From Albidovulum sp. (GTDB lineage Bacteria > Pseudomonadota > Alphaproteobacteria > Rhodobacterales > Rhodobacteraceae), in assembly GCA_028823855.1 (NCBI GenBank), contig JAPPFL010000067.1, positions 1 through 64,000 of the forward strand: a stretch of DNA of 64,000 bases, in the 5' to 3' direction. The notes beneath the pieces were generated by a model. The model saw only the letters and a program-made list of their open reading frames with translations, was not told where the DNA came from and did not search any database. Made by a program: the position numbers and the translations under genes. Positions 39,212 to 48,269 of this stretch are shown here, piece by piece (within the stretch, counting starts at the first letter, position 1; each line of letters starts with the position of its first letter).

Positions 39212-39282
39212 AGATCAAATGTTTGCCTAAATCCGCGTGCATTCAATTGCCAATTTCTCGTCGCAACGGTAATTAGCGGGCT

Positions 39283-41205
39283 ATGGCGCAAGATATTTCA
39301 GAAATGGTCGCTGCGGCCAACGCGCCGCTTTCAGATCCTGAACGCAACCGAAAAATCGGCGCCGGCGAAAACCTCTTCGAACTCTACCATTTCGGCCTCT
39401 CTATTTGCTCCCACAAGGTTCGCGCCGTTCTGGCTGAAAAGGAAGCGAGCTACGTCAGCCACGACATAGCAATACTGCCGCCTTTGATGGAGAACTACCA
39501 TCCCGGCTACGTCCGCCTGCGTTTGCACGGCGGACGAGGCAGGGAGTTCGTGAACGGATATACGGGAAGATCGTCGATTTCGACCGAAGGCTTCGATCCT
39601 TGCGTCGTGCCGACTCTGGTCGATAAATCCACGGGAACCGTTCTGGTTGATAGCACGGCGATTTGCGACCATGTCGCCGCGAGTTGCGAAAGCGGAACGG
39701 ACCTGCTGCCCCACAGGTCCCGGCGCGACATAGCCGACGAGATTGCCATTGTCGACCGTACGCCCCATGTTGCGCTGCTCTATGGCGCGCATCCAGAGGG
39801 GGACTTTAGGCCGGCGAAGATACGCCAACAAATGCCGCGCATTCATGACTACAAAATCATGAAGCTTATGGAAGGCCGGTCGCTTGCCGTAGGCGACCCC
39901 GACCTGATTTCCGCATACGACTCCAAGATAATCAAGGAAGCCGCCGCTAGATCGTTCGTCGCGACGCCGGACATGATGCGCAGCGCGGTCGCCGAAGCAT
40001 TGAAGATCGTCGGCGAACTGGAGACCCGCTTGGAGGACGGTCGGCACTGGGTGTGCGGCGGCACCTACACTATGGCGGACGTGTTTTGGGCCGTGAGCCT
40101 GTTCCGGCTGAAATGGCTGGGCATGGATTTTTGCTGGAAGGGCGGGCATCGGCTCAACGACGCGCCTCGAAACAATGTCGGCGCATACGCGGGAAGGCTT
40201 TTTGACCGCGAATCTTTTAAAACGGCGGTTGTCGAATGGCCGACCAATCCGCCTTCGGAGTTCGTTGCGGATCACTATCCCGATCAATCCGAGGGTACCC
40301 GCGACAGAAAGGAGCGACGGCAGCTCAAGCCGGGCGAGCACGGCCGAGACCTGCGGGAAGAGAATTTGACTTCGGCGGTTCTGGAAACCATGAAGGAAAC
40401 CAGAAACCCGCGCGCGCGAAAAATTTTGAACGCTTTTACTCGGCATCTGCATGCGTTTCTCGAGGAAGTAGAGCCAACCGAGGAGGAGTGGGAATTCGCA
40501 ATCGATTTTCTGACTCGAACCGGGCAGATGTGCAAGGATGGACGACAGGAGTTCGTACTGCTTTCGGATGTCACGGGCGCCACGGCCCGGGTCGATATGA
40601 TCAACCATCGCTTCCTCGATGGCGCGACGGAAAACTCGGTACTTGGTCCGTTTTTCATTGAAGACCGGCCGCATTTCGAAAGCGGGGCCGATATTTCCGG
40701 CGGTCTTCGCGGCGAGCCGCTGCTGGTTTCGATCCGCGTACTGGATCCGCAGGGCAATCCGGTCAATGGCGCACGCGTCGACATTTGGCACTCGGACGAC
40801 GACGGTTCGTACGATATCATGAACCCTTCGGTTGAAGGAACGGCGTTGCGCGGCGTTTTTCGGTCGGACCACGACGGGCGCGTGTGGTTTACTTCGATTT
40901 TGCCGGCATCTTATCCTATTCCCGACGATGGCCCGGTTGGCGAACTTCTGAACGCGGCGAACCGGTCGCCCATGCGCCCAGCGCATGTACATGTAAGGGT
41001 AACGGCTCCGGGATTCGTTCGCTTGACCACGATGATGTTCGTGGAAGGCGACCAGTATTTGGACAGCGATCCGGTATTCGGCGTAAAGGACAGTCTCATT
41101 ATTCCGTTCCGCAAGCGAACGGGATTGCGCGCGCCGGACGGGGCGAGGGTTCCGGACCCGTGCTTCCATGCGGAGTATGAATTCGTTTTGTCTCGCCGCA
41201 GGTAG
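39283..41205 (+). CDS. Glutathione transferase-intradiol ring-cleavage dioxygenase fusion
   Basis: A 640-residue two-enzyme protein. Residues about 30-320 are a glutathione transferase: LFELYHFGLSICSHKVRAVL with S40-I-C42-S43, the pattern of the reductive dehalogenases PcpC and LinD whose Ser/Cys pair is catalytic, the thioredoxin-fold VVPTLVDK turn, and a helical C-terminal part with TYTMADVFWAVSLFRLKWLG. Residues about 362-440 match the N-terminal helical domain of catechol/hydroxyquinol 1,2-dioxygenases, and 450-640 the catalytic barrel with all four Fe(III) ligands visible: Y510, Y544, H568 and H570 (PAHVHVRVTAPG). It could process a substituted hydroquinone or hydroxyquinol and then open the ring in one polypeptide. 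The large reverse-strand frame over this gene is a shadow. Confidence 0.88.
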   Translation: MAQDISEMVAAANAPLSDPERNRKIGAGENLFELYHFGLSICSHKVRAVLAEKEASYVSHDIAILPPLMENYHPGYVRLRLHGGRGREFVNGYTGRSSISTEGFDPCVVPTLVDKSTGTVLVDSTAICDHVAASCESGTDLLPHRSRRDIADEIAIVDRTPHVALLYGAHPEGDFRPAKIRQQMPRIHDYKIMKLMEGRSLAVGDPDLISAYDSKIIKEAAARSFVATPDMMRSAVAEALKIVGELETRLEDGRHWVCGGTYTMADVFWAVSLFRLKWLGMDFCWKGGHRLNDAPRNNVGAYAGRLFDRESFKTAVVEWPTNPPSEFVADHYPDQSEGTRDRKERRQLKPGEHGRDLREENLTSAVLETMKETRNPRARKILNAFTRHLHAFLEEVEPTEEEWEFAIDFLTRTGQMCKDGRQEFVLLSDVTGATARVDMINHRFLDGATENSVLGPFFIEDRPHFESGADISGGLRGEPLLVSIRVLDPQGNPVNGARVDIWHSDDDGSYDIMNPSVEGTALRGVFRSDHDGRVWFTSILPASYPIPDDGPVGELLNAANRSPMRPAHVHVRVTAPGFVRLTTMMFVEGDQYLDSDPVFGVKDSLIIPFRKRTGLRAPDGARVPDPCFHAEYEFVLSRRR

Positions 41206-41264
41206 GAGCCGAGGACTTGTTCCGTTCCGGGTCGGTCCCGGACTGAAATCGACGGAGGAGAGCG

Positions 41265-42929
41265 ATGTCGGCATTCTGGACAGTATTGGTCGCGGCAGTC
41301 GTTGCCGCGGTTATCATCATCGTAGTGCTGGCGAAGCTCTATAGGAAGGCCAGCAGAGAAGTCAGCCTGATACGAACCGGCGTTGGGGGGCAGAAAGTAA
41401 TCATGGCGGGCGGAGCCATATCGCTGCCCTATTTTCACGAGGTTTCCGAAGTTAACATGCGTACGCTTCGACTGGAAGTTAAGCGGTCCGGCGAAGACAG
41501 TCTCATAACGCGCGATCGCCTTAGAATCGACATAGGAGCGAGCTTTTCGGTGGCCGTTGATGGCACCGAGGATGCGGTTTCGCGGGCGGCGCAGACTCTG
41601 GGGCACAGAACTTTCGAAGCCGAAAGGTTGCGCGAGATTGTCGAAGGCAAAATGGTTGACGCGCTTCGCGCCGTCGCCGCGCAGATGACCATGGACGAAG
41701 CCCACGAAGGCAGGGCCGAATTTTCTAGCCGCGTAAGATCGCTTATCGCGGGCGACTTGGCCGAAAACGGGCTGCGACTGCAGTCGGTGTCGCTAACTTC
41801 GCTCGATCAAACGCCATTTCGCTCGCTGGACGAAAACAACGCCTTCAATGCCGTGGGCATGCGCAAGCTCGCGGAGGTTATCGCTAAATCGAAAAAAGAG
41901 CGGGCGCAGATAGATTCGGATGCGGAAGTCGCCGTTAGGCTTGCTTCGATGGAAGCGACTAGGAAGAAGCTCGAAATCGACAGGGACGAGGAAAAGGCCA
42001 GAATCGCTCAGGAACAGGAAATCGCGACTTTGAGAGCCGCGCAGACCGCAGAAATCGCGTTTAGGCGAGCGGAGTCGGAAAAGGAGGCCGAGGCGGCGCG
42101 AATTGAAAAAGAGCAGGCCGTAAGCCAAGCCCAGGTTGCGCGAGATAAGTCGGTTCGATCCGCCGAGATCGGCCGCGACCTGGAAATCGAGGCCTCGGTG
42201 ATCGCCAAAGAACAGAATCTTCAGATCAAGCAAAAGGACAGCGCGATAGCGATCGCCGAGAAATCGGAAATGGAAAGCCAAGCGAATGCGCTGGCGGACA
42301 GGGCTCGCGCCGAAGCCGCTACCGCAGCCGAGGCGATCATTACGGCGCGGCGGGTCGCGGAAGCGGACAGGGAAAAGCGGCTGGCGCTTATAGAAGCCGA
42401 AAAAAGCGCGGAATCCGACAAAGTGAGGTTGACTACGCTTGCCGCTGCGGAGCGGAACGCCGCGGTCGATCATGCGGCGGCCAAGCTTGAAGCGGCAAGG
42501 GCCGAGGCGGATGCCGAACGGGAAAGGGCCGAAGCGAAAAAGGCATCGCTCCTCGCGGAAGCGGAAGGTCGCAAGGCGCTGCACGAAGCCGAAAACGCTC
42601 TCGACGAGACTCACGTTTCCCTAAAGAAGGAACTTGCGCGGATCGAAACAATTCCCAGAGCCATTGCCGAGATGGTCAAGCCCGCGGAAAGGATCGAATC
42701 TATCAAAGTGCACAACATCACGGGCCTCGGCGCGGTTTCCGGCGGCGTCGAAGGCGGCGGCGAGAAGACGCCGGTAAACCACGCCTTGGATTCCATCCTT
42801 GGAATGGCCGTCCAACTTCCTGCGCTGCGGCAGCTCGGCGACGAGCTCGGCCTTTCAATGGGCGAGGGCATGAAGCAGGTAACGGACCGGGCGACCCCTG
42901 TCGGCAAGGGCGATAGCGCAAAGAACTGA
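41265..42929 (+). CDS. Flotillin-like SPFH membrane protein
   Basis: A 554-residue flotillin. One N-terminal membrane helix (about 4-24) is followed by an SPFH/band 7 domain (to about 190; RTGVGGQKVIMAGGAISLPYFHEV) and then by a very long coiled coil rich in Ala, Glu, Lys and Arg (about 200-470), and a C-terminal conserved part beginning ETIPRAIAEMVKPAERIESIKV. Flotillins scaffold membrane microdomains. The start has GGAGGAGAG upstream. No NfeD-type partner gene is adjacent. It is 59 bases after the dioxygenase fusion on the same strand; whether it belongs to the catabolic unit is unclear. Confidence 0.92.
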   Translation: MSAFWTVLVAAVVAAVIIIVVLAKLYRKASREVSLIRTGVGGQKVIMAGGAISLPYFHEVSEVNMRTLRLEVKRSGEDSLITRDRLRIDIGASFSVAVDGTEDAVSRAAQTLGHRTFEAERLREIVEGKMVDALRAVAAQMTMDEAHEGRAEFSSRVRSLIAGDLAENGLRLQSVSLTSLDQTPFRSLDENNAFNAVGMRKLAEVIAKSKKERAQIDSDAEVAVRLASMEATRKKLEIDRDEEKARIAQEQEIATLRAAQTAEIAFRRAESEKEAEAARIEKEQAVSQAQVARDKSVRSAEIGRDLEIEASVIAKEQNLQIKQKDSAIAIAEKSEMESQANALADRARAEAATAAEAIITARRVAEADREKRLALIEAEKSAESDKVRLTTLAAAERNAAVDHAAAKLEAARAEADAERERAEAKKASLLAEAEGRKALHEAENALDETHVSLKKELARIETIPRAIAEMVKPAERIESIKVHNITGLGAVSGGVEGGGEKTPVNHALDSILGMAVQLPALRQLGDELGLSMGEGMKQVTDRATPVGKGDSAKN

Positions 42930-43221
42930 GGCAGTTCGCATTTGTCGTTCGCTTATGGCGCGAACCGGAATTTTCGGAACTAGGCTTCCGGGCGGAGGCC
43001 GGATCCTAAGCGACAAATTCGCCTGTCTGTACGGTGAGTGCGCATAGGTTTAAAAACGCGGCTCGATGAGCGCGGCGGACGATCACCGGCATTTGCCAAA
43101 TGAAGTTCCAGACGATCATCTGAGCAGACTAACAGAAATTTGGCCCCCGCTACCCGCTGAAACAACGGCCCGTCGACGCGCTTGGTGAAATTGTTTTGGG
43201 AATGTCCGCGAGTTGTAGGAT

Positions 43222-44385
43222 CTAAGAGTTTAGGTCGAGAACTTCGACGGACGTTATCGTCGGCAGGTGTCGGGCGATTTCGCGCCAATTTTCACCTTCG
43301 TCGAAGCTAGCGAACACCGACCCGCTATTCGTGCCGAAATACAGGCCCGCCGGATTTCGCGTATCGCCGGCCATCGCTTGACGTAGCACCGTGAAAAAGC
43401 AAAACTCCTGCGGGAGGCCGTTTCGCTGATCCCGCCAAGTGGCGCCGCCGTCGCGCGAGCGCCACACCGCCGCGGAAGCGTTAAGCGGGTAGCGCCCGGC
43501 GACGTCGCTGTTTAGCGGAAGCGTCCAAATGGTGTTGTGATCGCGCGGGTGAACGTGAACCGGAAACCCGAATGTTGACGGCAGCCCCGCCGTGATGTCC
43601 TCCCAGCTTCTCCCGCCATCCGATGATCTCCAAACGCCGTGGTGATTTTGCTGGTATAGTACATCTCTCGATCCCGAAGCTCTCACGATGTTGTGGACGC
43701 AATGGCCAACCTCGCCGTCCCTAGGCGCCGCAGGATGATCGATCTGTTCAATCGATTCGGCGTTGGCGAGCCGGTTTCGGCGTTCCCAGGATTTCCCGCC
43801 GTTCTCGGTTGCGAACACTCCCGCTGCCGATATACCCACCCATATTATATCCGGATCGATCGGGTGGGGCACTATCGTATGCAGCAAGAGTCCGGATGCG
43901 CCGGGATTCCAGTCTTTAGCGGAAGGATGGTCGGTCAATGAATCGACTTTGTCCCAGGTTTCGCCGCCGTCCGGGCTCGCCAACAAAGTCGCTGGCTTTG
44001 TTCCGGCATACAGCTTGCCATGCGAGTAGCATAGGCTCCAAACCTCGGAAAAGGATTCTTCGAATGGGAGCGGATCGCCTGTCCAGCCTACCATTTCTGC
44101 AAAAGAAGGGTCCGCCGCCGCCCATTCATCCATAGTTCCCTTGGTTAGCCTGACCACTTTCCAGGTCTTCCCGGAATCATCCGAACGCCAGACGCCGGCA
44201 CCAAAAAATTCTCCGCCGCCGCCAGCCCATAGCGTTCCGGTTTCCGGGTCGCCTATGACATGATTAATCGACCAGCCGTTGCAAAATGGCCCCTCGACTT
44301 CCCATCCGCCGAAATTGCGATCGCCGTTAGCCAAGAAAGCTCCCTTGGTCGTCCCGATCAGGATAGTCAAGCTAGATTCGACCAT
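43222..44385 (-). CDS. Asp-box (BNR) beta-propeller protein
   Basis: A 387-residue protein of the sialidase-like/BNR propeller superfamily. Six Asp-box motifs (S-x-D-x-G-x-T-W type) can be read: SDDSGKTW, SPDGGETW, TENGGKSW, SSDGGRSW, SRDGGATW and SFDEGENW. They fall about once per blade. No signal peptide is present (MVESSLTILIGTTKGAFLAN starts with a strand), so it should be cytoplasmic, and the arginine triad of true sialidases is not evident. The function is unknown. It converges with the flotillin gene with 292 bases of non-coding DNA between. Confidence 0.85.
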   Translation of the reverse strand: MVESSLTILIGTTKGAFLANGDRNFGGWEVEGPFCNGWSINHVIGDPETGTLWAGGGGEFFGAGVWRSDDSGKTWKVVRLTKGTMDEWAAADPSFAEMVGWTGDPLPFEESFSEVWSLCYSHGKLYAGTKPATLLASPDGGETWDKVDSLTDHPSAKDWNPGASGLLLHTIVPHPIDPDIIWVGISAAGVFATENGGKSWERRNRLANAESIEQIDHPAAPRDGEVGHCVHNIVRASGSRDVLYQQNHHGVWRSSDGGRSWEDITAGLPSTFGFPVHVHPRDHNTIWTLPLNSDVAGRYPLNASAAVWRSRDGGATWRDQRNGLPQEFCFFTVLRQAMAGDTRNPAGLYFGTNSGSVFASFDEGENWREIARHLPTITSVEVLDLNS

Positions 44386-45498
44386 TGTAATTCCTCGTCG
44401 CTCGACACCGGAAGCCTAGCGCATTGCCTATGCGCGCAGCCCGCTGCCGCGATGCGTCAACGAATCTTAAATCGGCGTTCTATTCAAAAAATCCGCGAAT
44501 CGGAACAACGGATCTCGGAGGTCCGGTTTGCCGGCGCCATTGGTCGCGTAGTCTCGGCGGGAAAACACCGTAGGGAAATCAGCAGCTCGATCGCCATGCG
44601 GCTAATTTGATTTCATGGCCGATTGAGCAAACGGATGAAGGCCGAAATCGACTCCGGCCCTTTCGCGCTAACCGGCAATATCCCGCGCTCCCGATTGAAC
44701 CCGTTTGCGCCTTTCAATAGGAGATCGGGGCACGGCTGCATCGAAGGCAAAGCGCCGGAAATTCTTCGACTCGGCGATAGCGGGCATGGGTTCGTCGATG
44801 GTCAGGCAATTGCGTTCCAGGGAGCCCCGATTGTCGATCGGCCGGCCGGCAGTCGGCTTTCCTCGCGCGGCGAAATCTAGGCGAGTTCCCGCGGGGCGCA
44901 TGAAGCTGCGCCTAGCCGCCGCCTTTGATCTTTCAACTCCTCCTCCGTGGTTTGGACAGGGTCCGTGCCATCTTGCCGCATACCCTTCCTACGCGAATAA
45001 CAAGGCTTAGTCGAAAATTCAGGTGATCGCGTCGAATTTTCGGCGCGCCTTCCGGTTTTAAGGATTTCGCGGTCGAGGCCCGGAATCCGATTCACGCCGC
45101 TGCCGAAGTATTCAACCGTTCCCCTCGCCGAGCGGCCGCGTCCTTCGCAATCAGCTTTTCTACGGTCGCGGATTGGATCGCGTTCGCAATCCGTCTCGGT
45201 TTTCGGCTATGCCGGCTACTTCGCCGATCGGCCCGCCCTCTCATCAGGCGCGGCGGGCGGAGACTTGCTTTCTCCCGCCGCCGAGATTCCTTGCTCTGCC
45301 AACGATTCTCTCTTTTTTTCCGAGATTTTTTCATCTCGGCTAATCCATTCAAACGCAGCCTTATGTTCAATGGCGGTCCAAAATGCGCGCGCGAGCAGTT
45401 TCCAGGACACTAGCCAATTTTTGAAATGCCCGGCTTTGGCTCGATTCCGAGTGCCGGTCTACGTATCCGACTCGAACGATCAATCCGAGGAGAATGAA
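44386..45498. other. Long stretch without a recognised gene
   Basis: Promoter side of the propeller gene, then about 1 kb in which no family can be read on either strand. From about 45452 the DNA matches the leader of the IS21 copy at 33 kb (GATCAATCCGAGGAG shared), so the IS21 remnant begins there. Confidence 0.4.
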
Positions 45499-46149
45499 TT
45501 GGCAGGGAGGAGGCTGCCCATGAGGAAGGCTTGAAGAGTACTGGCGTTTCATTTTGACGAGGGACGCAGCGCCCGTGCGATCGCGATCCACTGCGATACT
45601 GCGCGGCGCTCCGCGGGTCGGACCCTGAAGCGGTTTGAGGCGTCGGGCTTGACTTGGCCGGAAGCGGCCGACATGGACGATGCGGCGCTGGTGGCGGCGC
45701 TTTATCCGACTCGCCAGTTTCAGTCTGCGAACGAGGGCGCGGATTGGGCGAATGTCGAGACGAAGCTGTCAGGCCGCGGCATGACGTTGAAGTTGCAGTG
45801 GAAGCAATGGCGCGAGATGCATCCGGACGGCATGAGCCATGTTACGTGGTACCGCCGATCCCGAGCGTGGAGCGCGCGACGCGATGCAACGATGCGCCGG
45901 CGCAGCCATTCAACGTCGTCTCAACGGAGTCAAGCGCAAGGCGCTGCTGTTCGCTGCCTCGATGGGGGCATGCGACCGGTATTCGCCGAGGGCGGCCCTC
46001 GGCCAGAACGTCTAGGCACGGAGCAATTCGACGTGCGCTGCTTCGAGGACTTGGACCGGGCGCCGCAGGTTGCCGTGCTCGATGACGTTCCCGAGAACAT
46101 TTCGCAATGCATGTCGCCGGGTTGCGCAGGCGGGACCGCATTCGGCTGA
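45499..46149 (+). pseudogene. istA: IS21-family IstA remnant (copy 2)
   Basis: The ATG expected from copy 1 is TTG here, and a TGA follows RRLPMRKA. Then one frame reads FHFDEGRSARAIAIH, TLKRFEASGLTWPEAADMDD, VETKLSGRGMTLKLQWKQW and HPDGMSHVTWYRR, a longer N-terminal part than copy 1. After about 45880 a segment is missing, because the next similarity (EQFDVRCFEDL..VAVLDDVPEN) corresponds to the DDE core region around the FEFFGGVPxxVVPDN-type motif. istB is absent. The orientation is opposite to copy 1. Confidence 0.8.
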
Positions 46150-47035
46150 GCGCATCGCGCAGTCATGAATACGATACACGATAAAAAAGTAGATTTTCGC
46201 CCTGATGATAGGGTTCAATTTCAGCTTCATGCCCGATAATTCGATTGATTCCCGCAATTTTACGGAATTCGCCTTTTGGGATCTTCGCGCCGGCGTTGAC
46301 TTGGCGCCGCCGCGCGCGGGTTTGATCCCAAGGAGATCGACCGTCGGCTTCTCCAGCGGCATCGAGTGAGACTCAATTGAGACCCTATCGCGAAGAAGCA
46401 AGAAGCGGTCCTAGGTCGCATGCGGAGTCACCTGGATAGTCGCTATCCACTAATCGATGTCGAGTATGGCGCGCCGGTCAACGGCCTCCGCGACCGTCAA
46501 AGTCGCAATCTATAGGTCGCCGGCAAATCCGTTGCCGCAATTCCTGAGTGACTTCGTATCGTCGCGCGTCCATTGGTATCGGGCTGCAGGGTTCTTCGAC
46601 CGCGGCAGCCTAATCGTCGGAGGAGATCGATTTCACTCCGAGATTTCATCTTGCGAGAGGAGGCAATTCGACACGGCGCCGCGAACCGAATTGCTTCGCG
46701 AACGCCTCGGACGGCAATTGCCGACACCCGGCATCGCCGTTCCCTCTTGACCAAGCGACGAACGAATCCTTCCGTTGATGAGCCAACGCGATGAGCGCCG
46801 TTCTTGAACTGGCGCTTGGCTTAGGGATCTACATTCGGACGGCGTTTCCAAATTTCGTCGATGGCAAAGCCGCAGCGCCGCGGCATGCAAGCGTTCCAAG
46901 GAATCGGCGGATGGAATCGGAAAGTGTCCTGCCATAAGGGCGCGGCCGAGCATTCGATCGATCGGCGTAAAACTGCGCCGCCGCGGGGCTGTCTTCCGGT
47001 GTCTCTCCTCCTCCGATAGGATCTCTTTCAGTCAG
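46150..47035. other. Non-coding stretch after the IS21 remnant
   Basis: No recognisable gene on either strand. Open frames at 46457-46750 and on the minus strand at 46633-46953 resemble nothing known. The right part is downstream of the minus-strand P450 gene; no clear terminator hairpin was seen. Confidence 0.4.
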
Positions 47036-48235
47036 TCAGTTGGGTTTCAAAGTAGCGATGAGATCGGTCACTGAAGTGAACATTGGCGAATGATCGAAAT
47101 TCGCCTTTTCAAGCCGCAATCCGGGGAACTCCTTCGCTAGCATTGCAACTGTTTCCTCGACCTCGATTGTTACGACAAAACGTCCGACGCATGAGAAGAC
47201 GCCGCCGCCGAAATTTAGGTGCAAGGGCCGAACCGGACGGTCGATGTTGAACCATTCCGGTTTTGGATAGCGGCGAGAATTCCAGTGCGCGGCGCCGAAA
47301 TTCGCAAAAACGGGCGTACCTGCCGGAACGGCGTACCCAGCCATGTCCATGTCTACCAAGGCCTCGCGCGACGTGGAGATCGAACGCGGATGAAAGCGCA
47401 TGACCTCGCGAATCGCTGCCGGCGCCAGAGAAGGATCCTTTGCGAGCCGATCCCAGACATCGGGTCTCGAAGCAAGCTCGATGACGGCGATAGCGATTTG
47501 GTGCGAAGAATTGTCGGTGTTCGCTTCCGCGAGCTTTACGAGCCAGGTGCGAACCTCGTCGTGGGTCAAATTCCCTGCGTGCGTTTCGCGTATCAAATCC
47601 GAAATCAAATCGTCTCCCAAATCGCCGCGGCGACTTTCGATGCGCTCGTCGATATAGCTGAGCAGTTTTTCAAATCCTTCGACGATGTCGTCGGTGCGGG
47701 AAGAGTCGCGCGTGTGAACCTGCTGAACGACATGCGATGTCTTGGCCACGAATTTCCAGTCGCTTTCAGGCGCATTCACCCATTTGCAGTAGAGGCTTGA
47801 CGGAATTCGGTCGCAAAACTCAGCGATCAAGTCCACGGGCCTGTCTATCGCTACGGCATCGATGGCCTGCGAAACGATCCGGCGAATATCCTGTCGAAAC
47901 TCTTCTGATGCCCCTTCGCCGAGAAGCCTGACGATCGGCCGCCTTAGCTTCCGCCTTGTTTCTCCCCGGTTGTAGAATGATATCGATTTGCGCTTGTAGT
48001 CGAGCGCGGAGCCATCCGGCAGTCCCAGAACTTCCATGAGTTTCGGGTGTCCCGTTCCGAGCCTGCTATCGACGATAGACGCGCGGCAAAGGTCGTAGTC
48101 GAATATCTCGACGCCGCGCGTGCTGCGAGCGACCCGCCACTGCCGCGCATAGTCCGCCAGAATCGGAAACGGCTGCGTCCTGTAGGCTTTGGTCGCGAAA
48201 TCGACAACGGGTAGATTTTCGACCGCCTTCAACAT
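47036..48235 (-). CDS. Cytochrome P450 with atypical signature residues
   Basis: A 399-residue soluble bacterial P450. The ExxR motif is E277-V-M-R280, and the heme-thiolate loop is FGGGVFSCVG with C349 as iron ligand. Two usual residues differ: the Arg/His two positions before the Cys motif's S is Phe (F347), and the I-helix reads AEANTDNSS, with Asn (N242) where the oxygen-activating Thr normally sits. A known precedent for Asn is P450cin. GGAGGG precedes the ATG at 48235; the frame open to 48307 overlaps the permease gene. It is the last gene of an amino-acid-type ABC operon, 34 bases after the permease, so the substrate may be the imported compound. No ferredoxin partner is nearby. Confidence 0.88.
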   Translation of the reverse strand: MLKAVENLPVVDFATKAYRTQPFPILADYARQWRVARSTRGVEIFDYDLCRASIVDSRLGTGHPKLMEVLGLPDGSALDYKRKSISFYNRGETRRKLRRPIVRLLGEGASEEFRQDIRRIVSQAIDAVAIDRPVDLIAEFCDRIPSSLYCKWVNAPESDWKFVAKTSHVVQQVHTRDSSRTDDIVEGFEKLLSYIDERIESRRGDLGDDLISDLIRETHAGNLTHDEVRTWLVKLAEANTDNSSHQIAIAVIELASRPDVWDRLAKDPSLAPAAIREVMRFHPRSISTSREALVDMDMAGYAVPAGTPVFANFGAAHWNSRRYPKPEWFNIDRPVRPLHLNFGGGVFSCVGRFVVTIEVEETVAMLAKEFPGLRLEKANFDHSPMFTSVTDLIATLKPN

Positions 48236-48269
48236 TTGTCCCTCCTCGATGTCGCGGGGCAATTGCCGC

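Noticed and set aside
39331-41274. A 647-codon open frame on the minus strand over the GST-dioxygenase gene
   Set aside because: It is rich in Arg and His, resembles no family, and the opposite strand encodes two complete conserved domains; it is a codon-bias shadow.
41793-42614. Long minus-strand frame opposite the flotillin coiled coil
   Set aside because: The repetitive Ala/Glu/Lys codons of the coiled coil leave the antisense frame open (Phe, Leu and Arg rich); no independent support.
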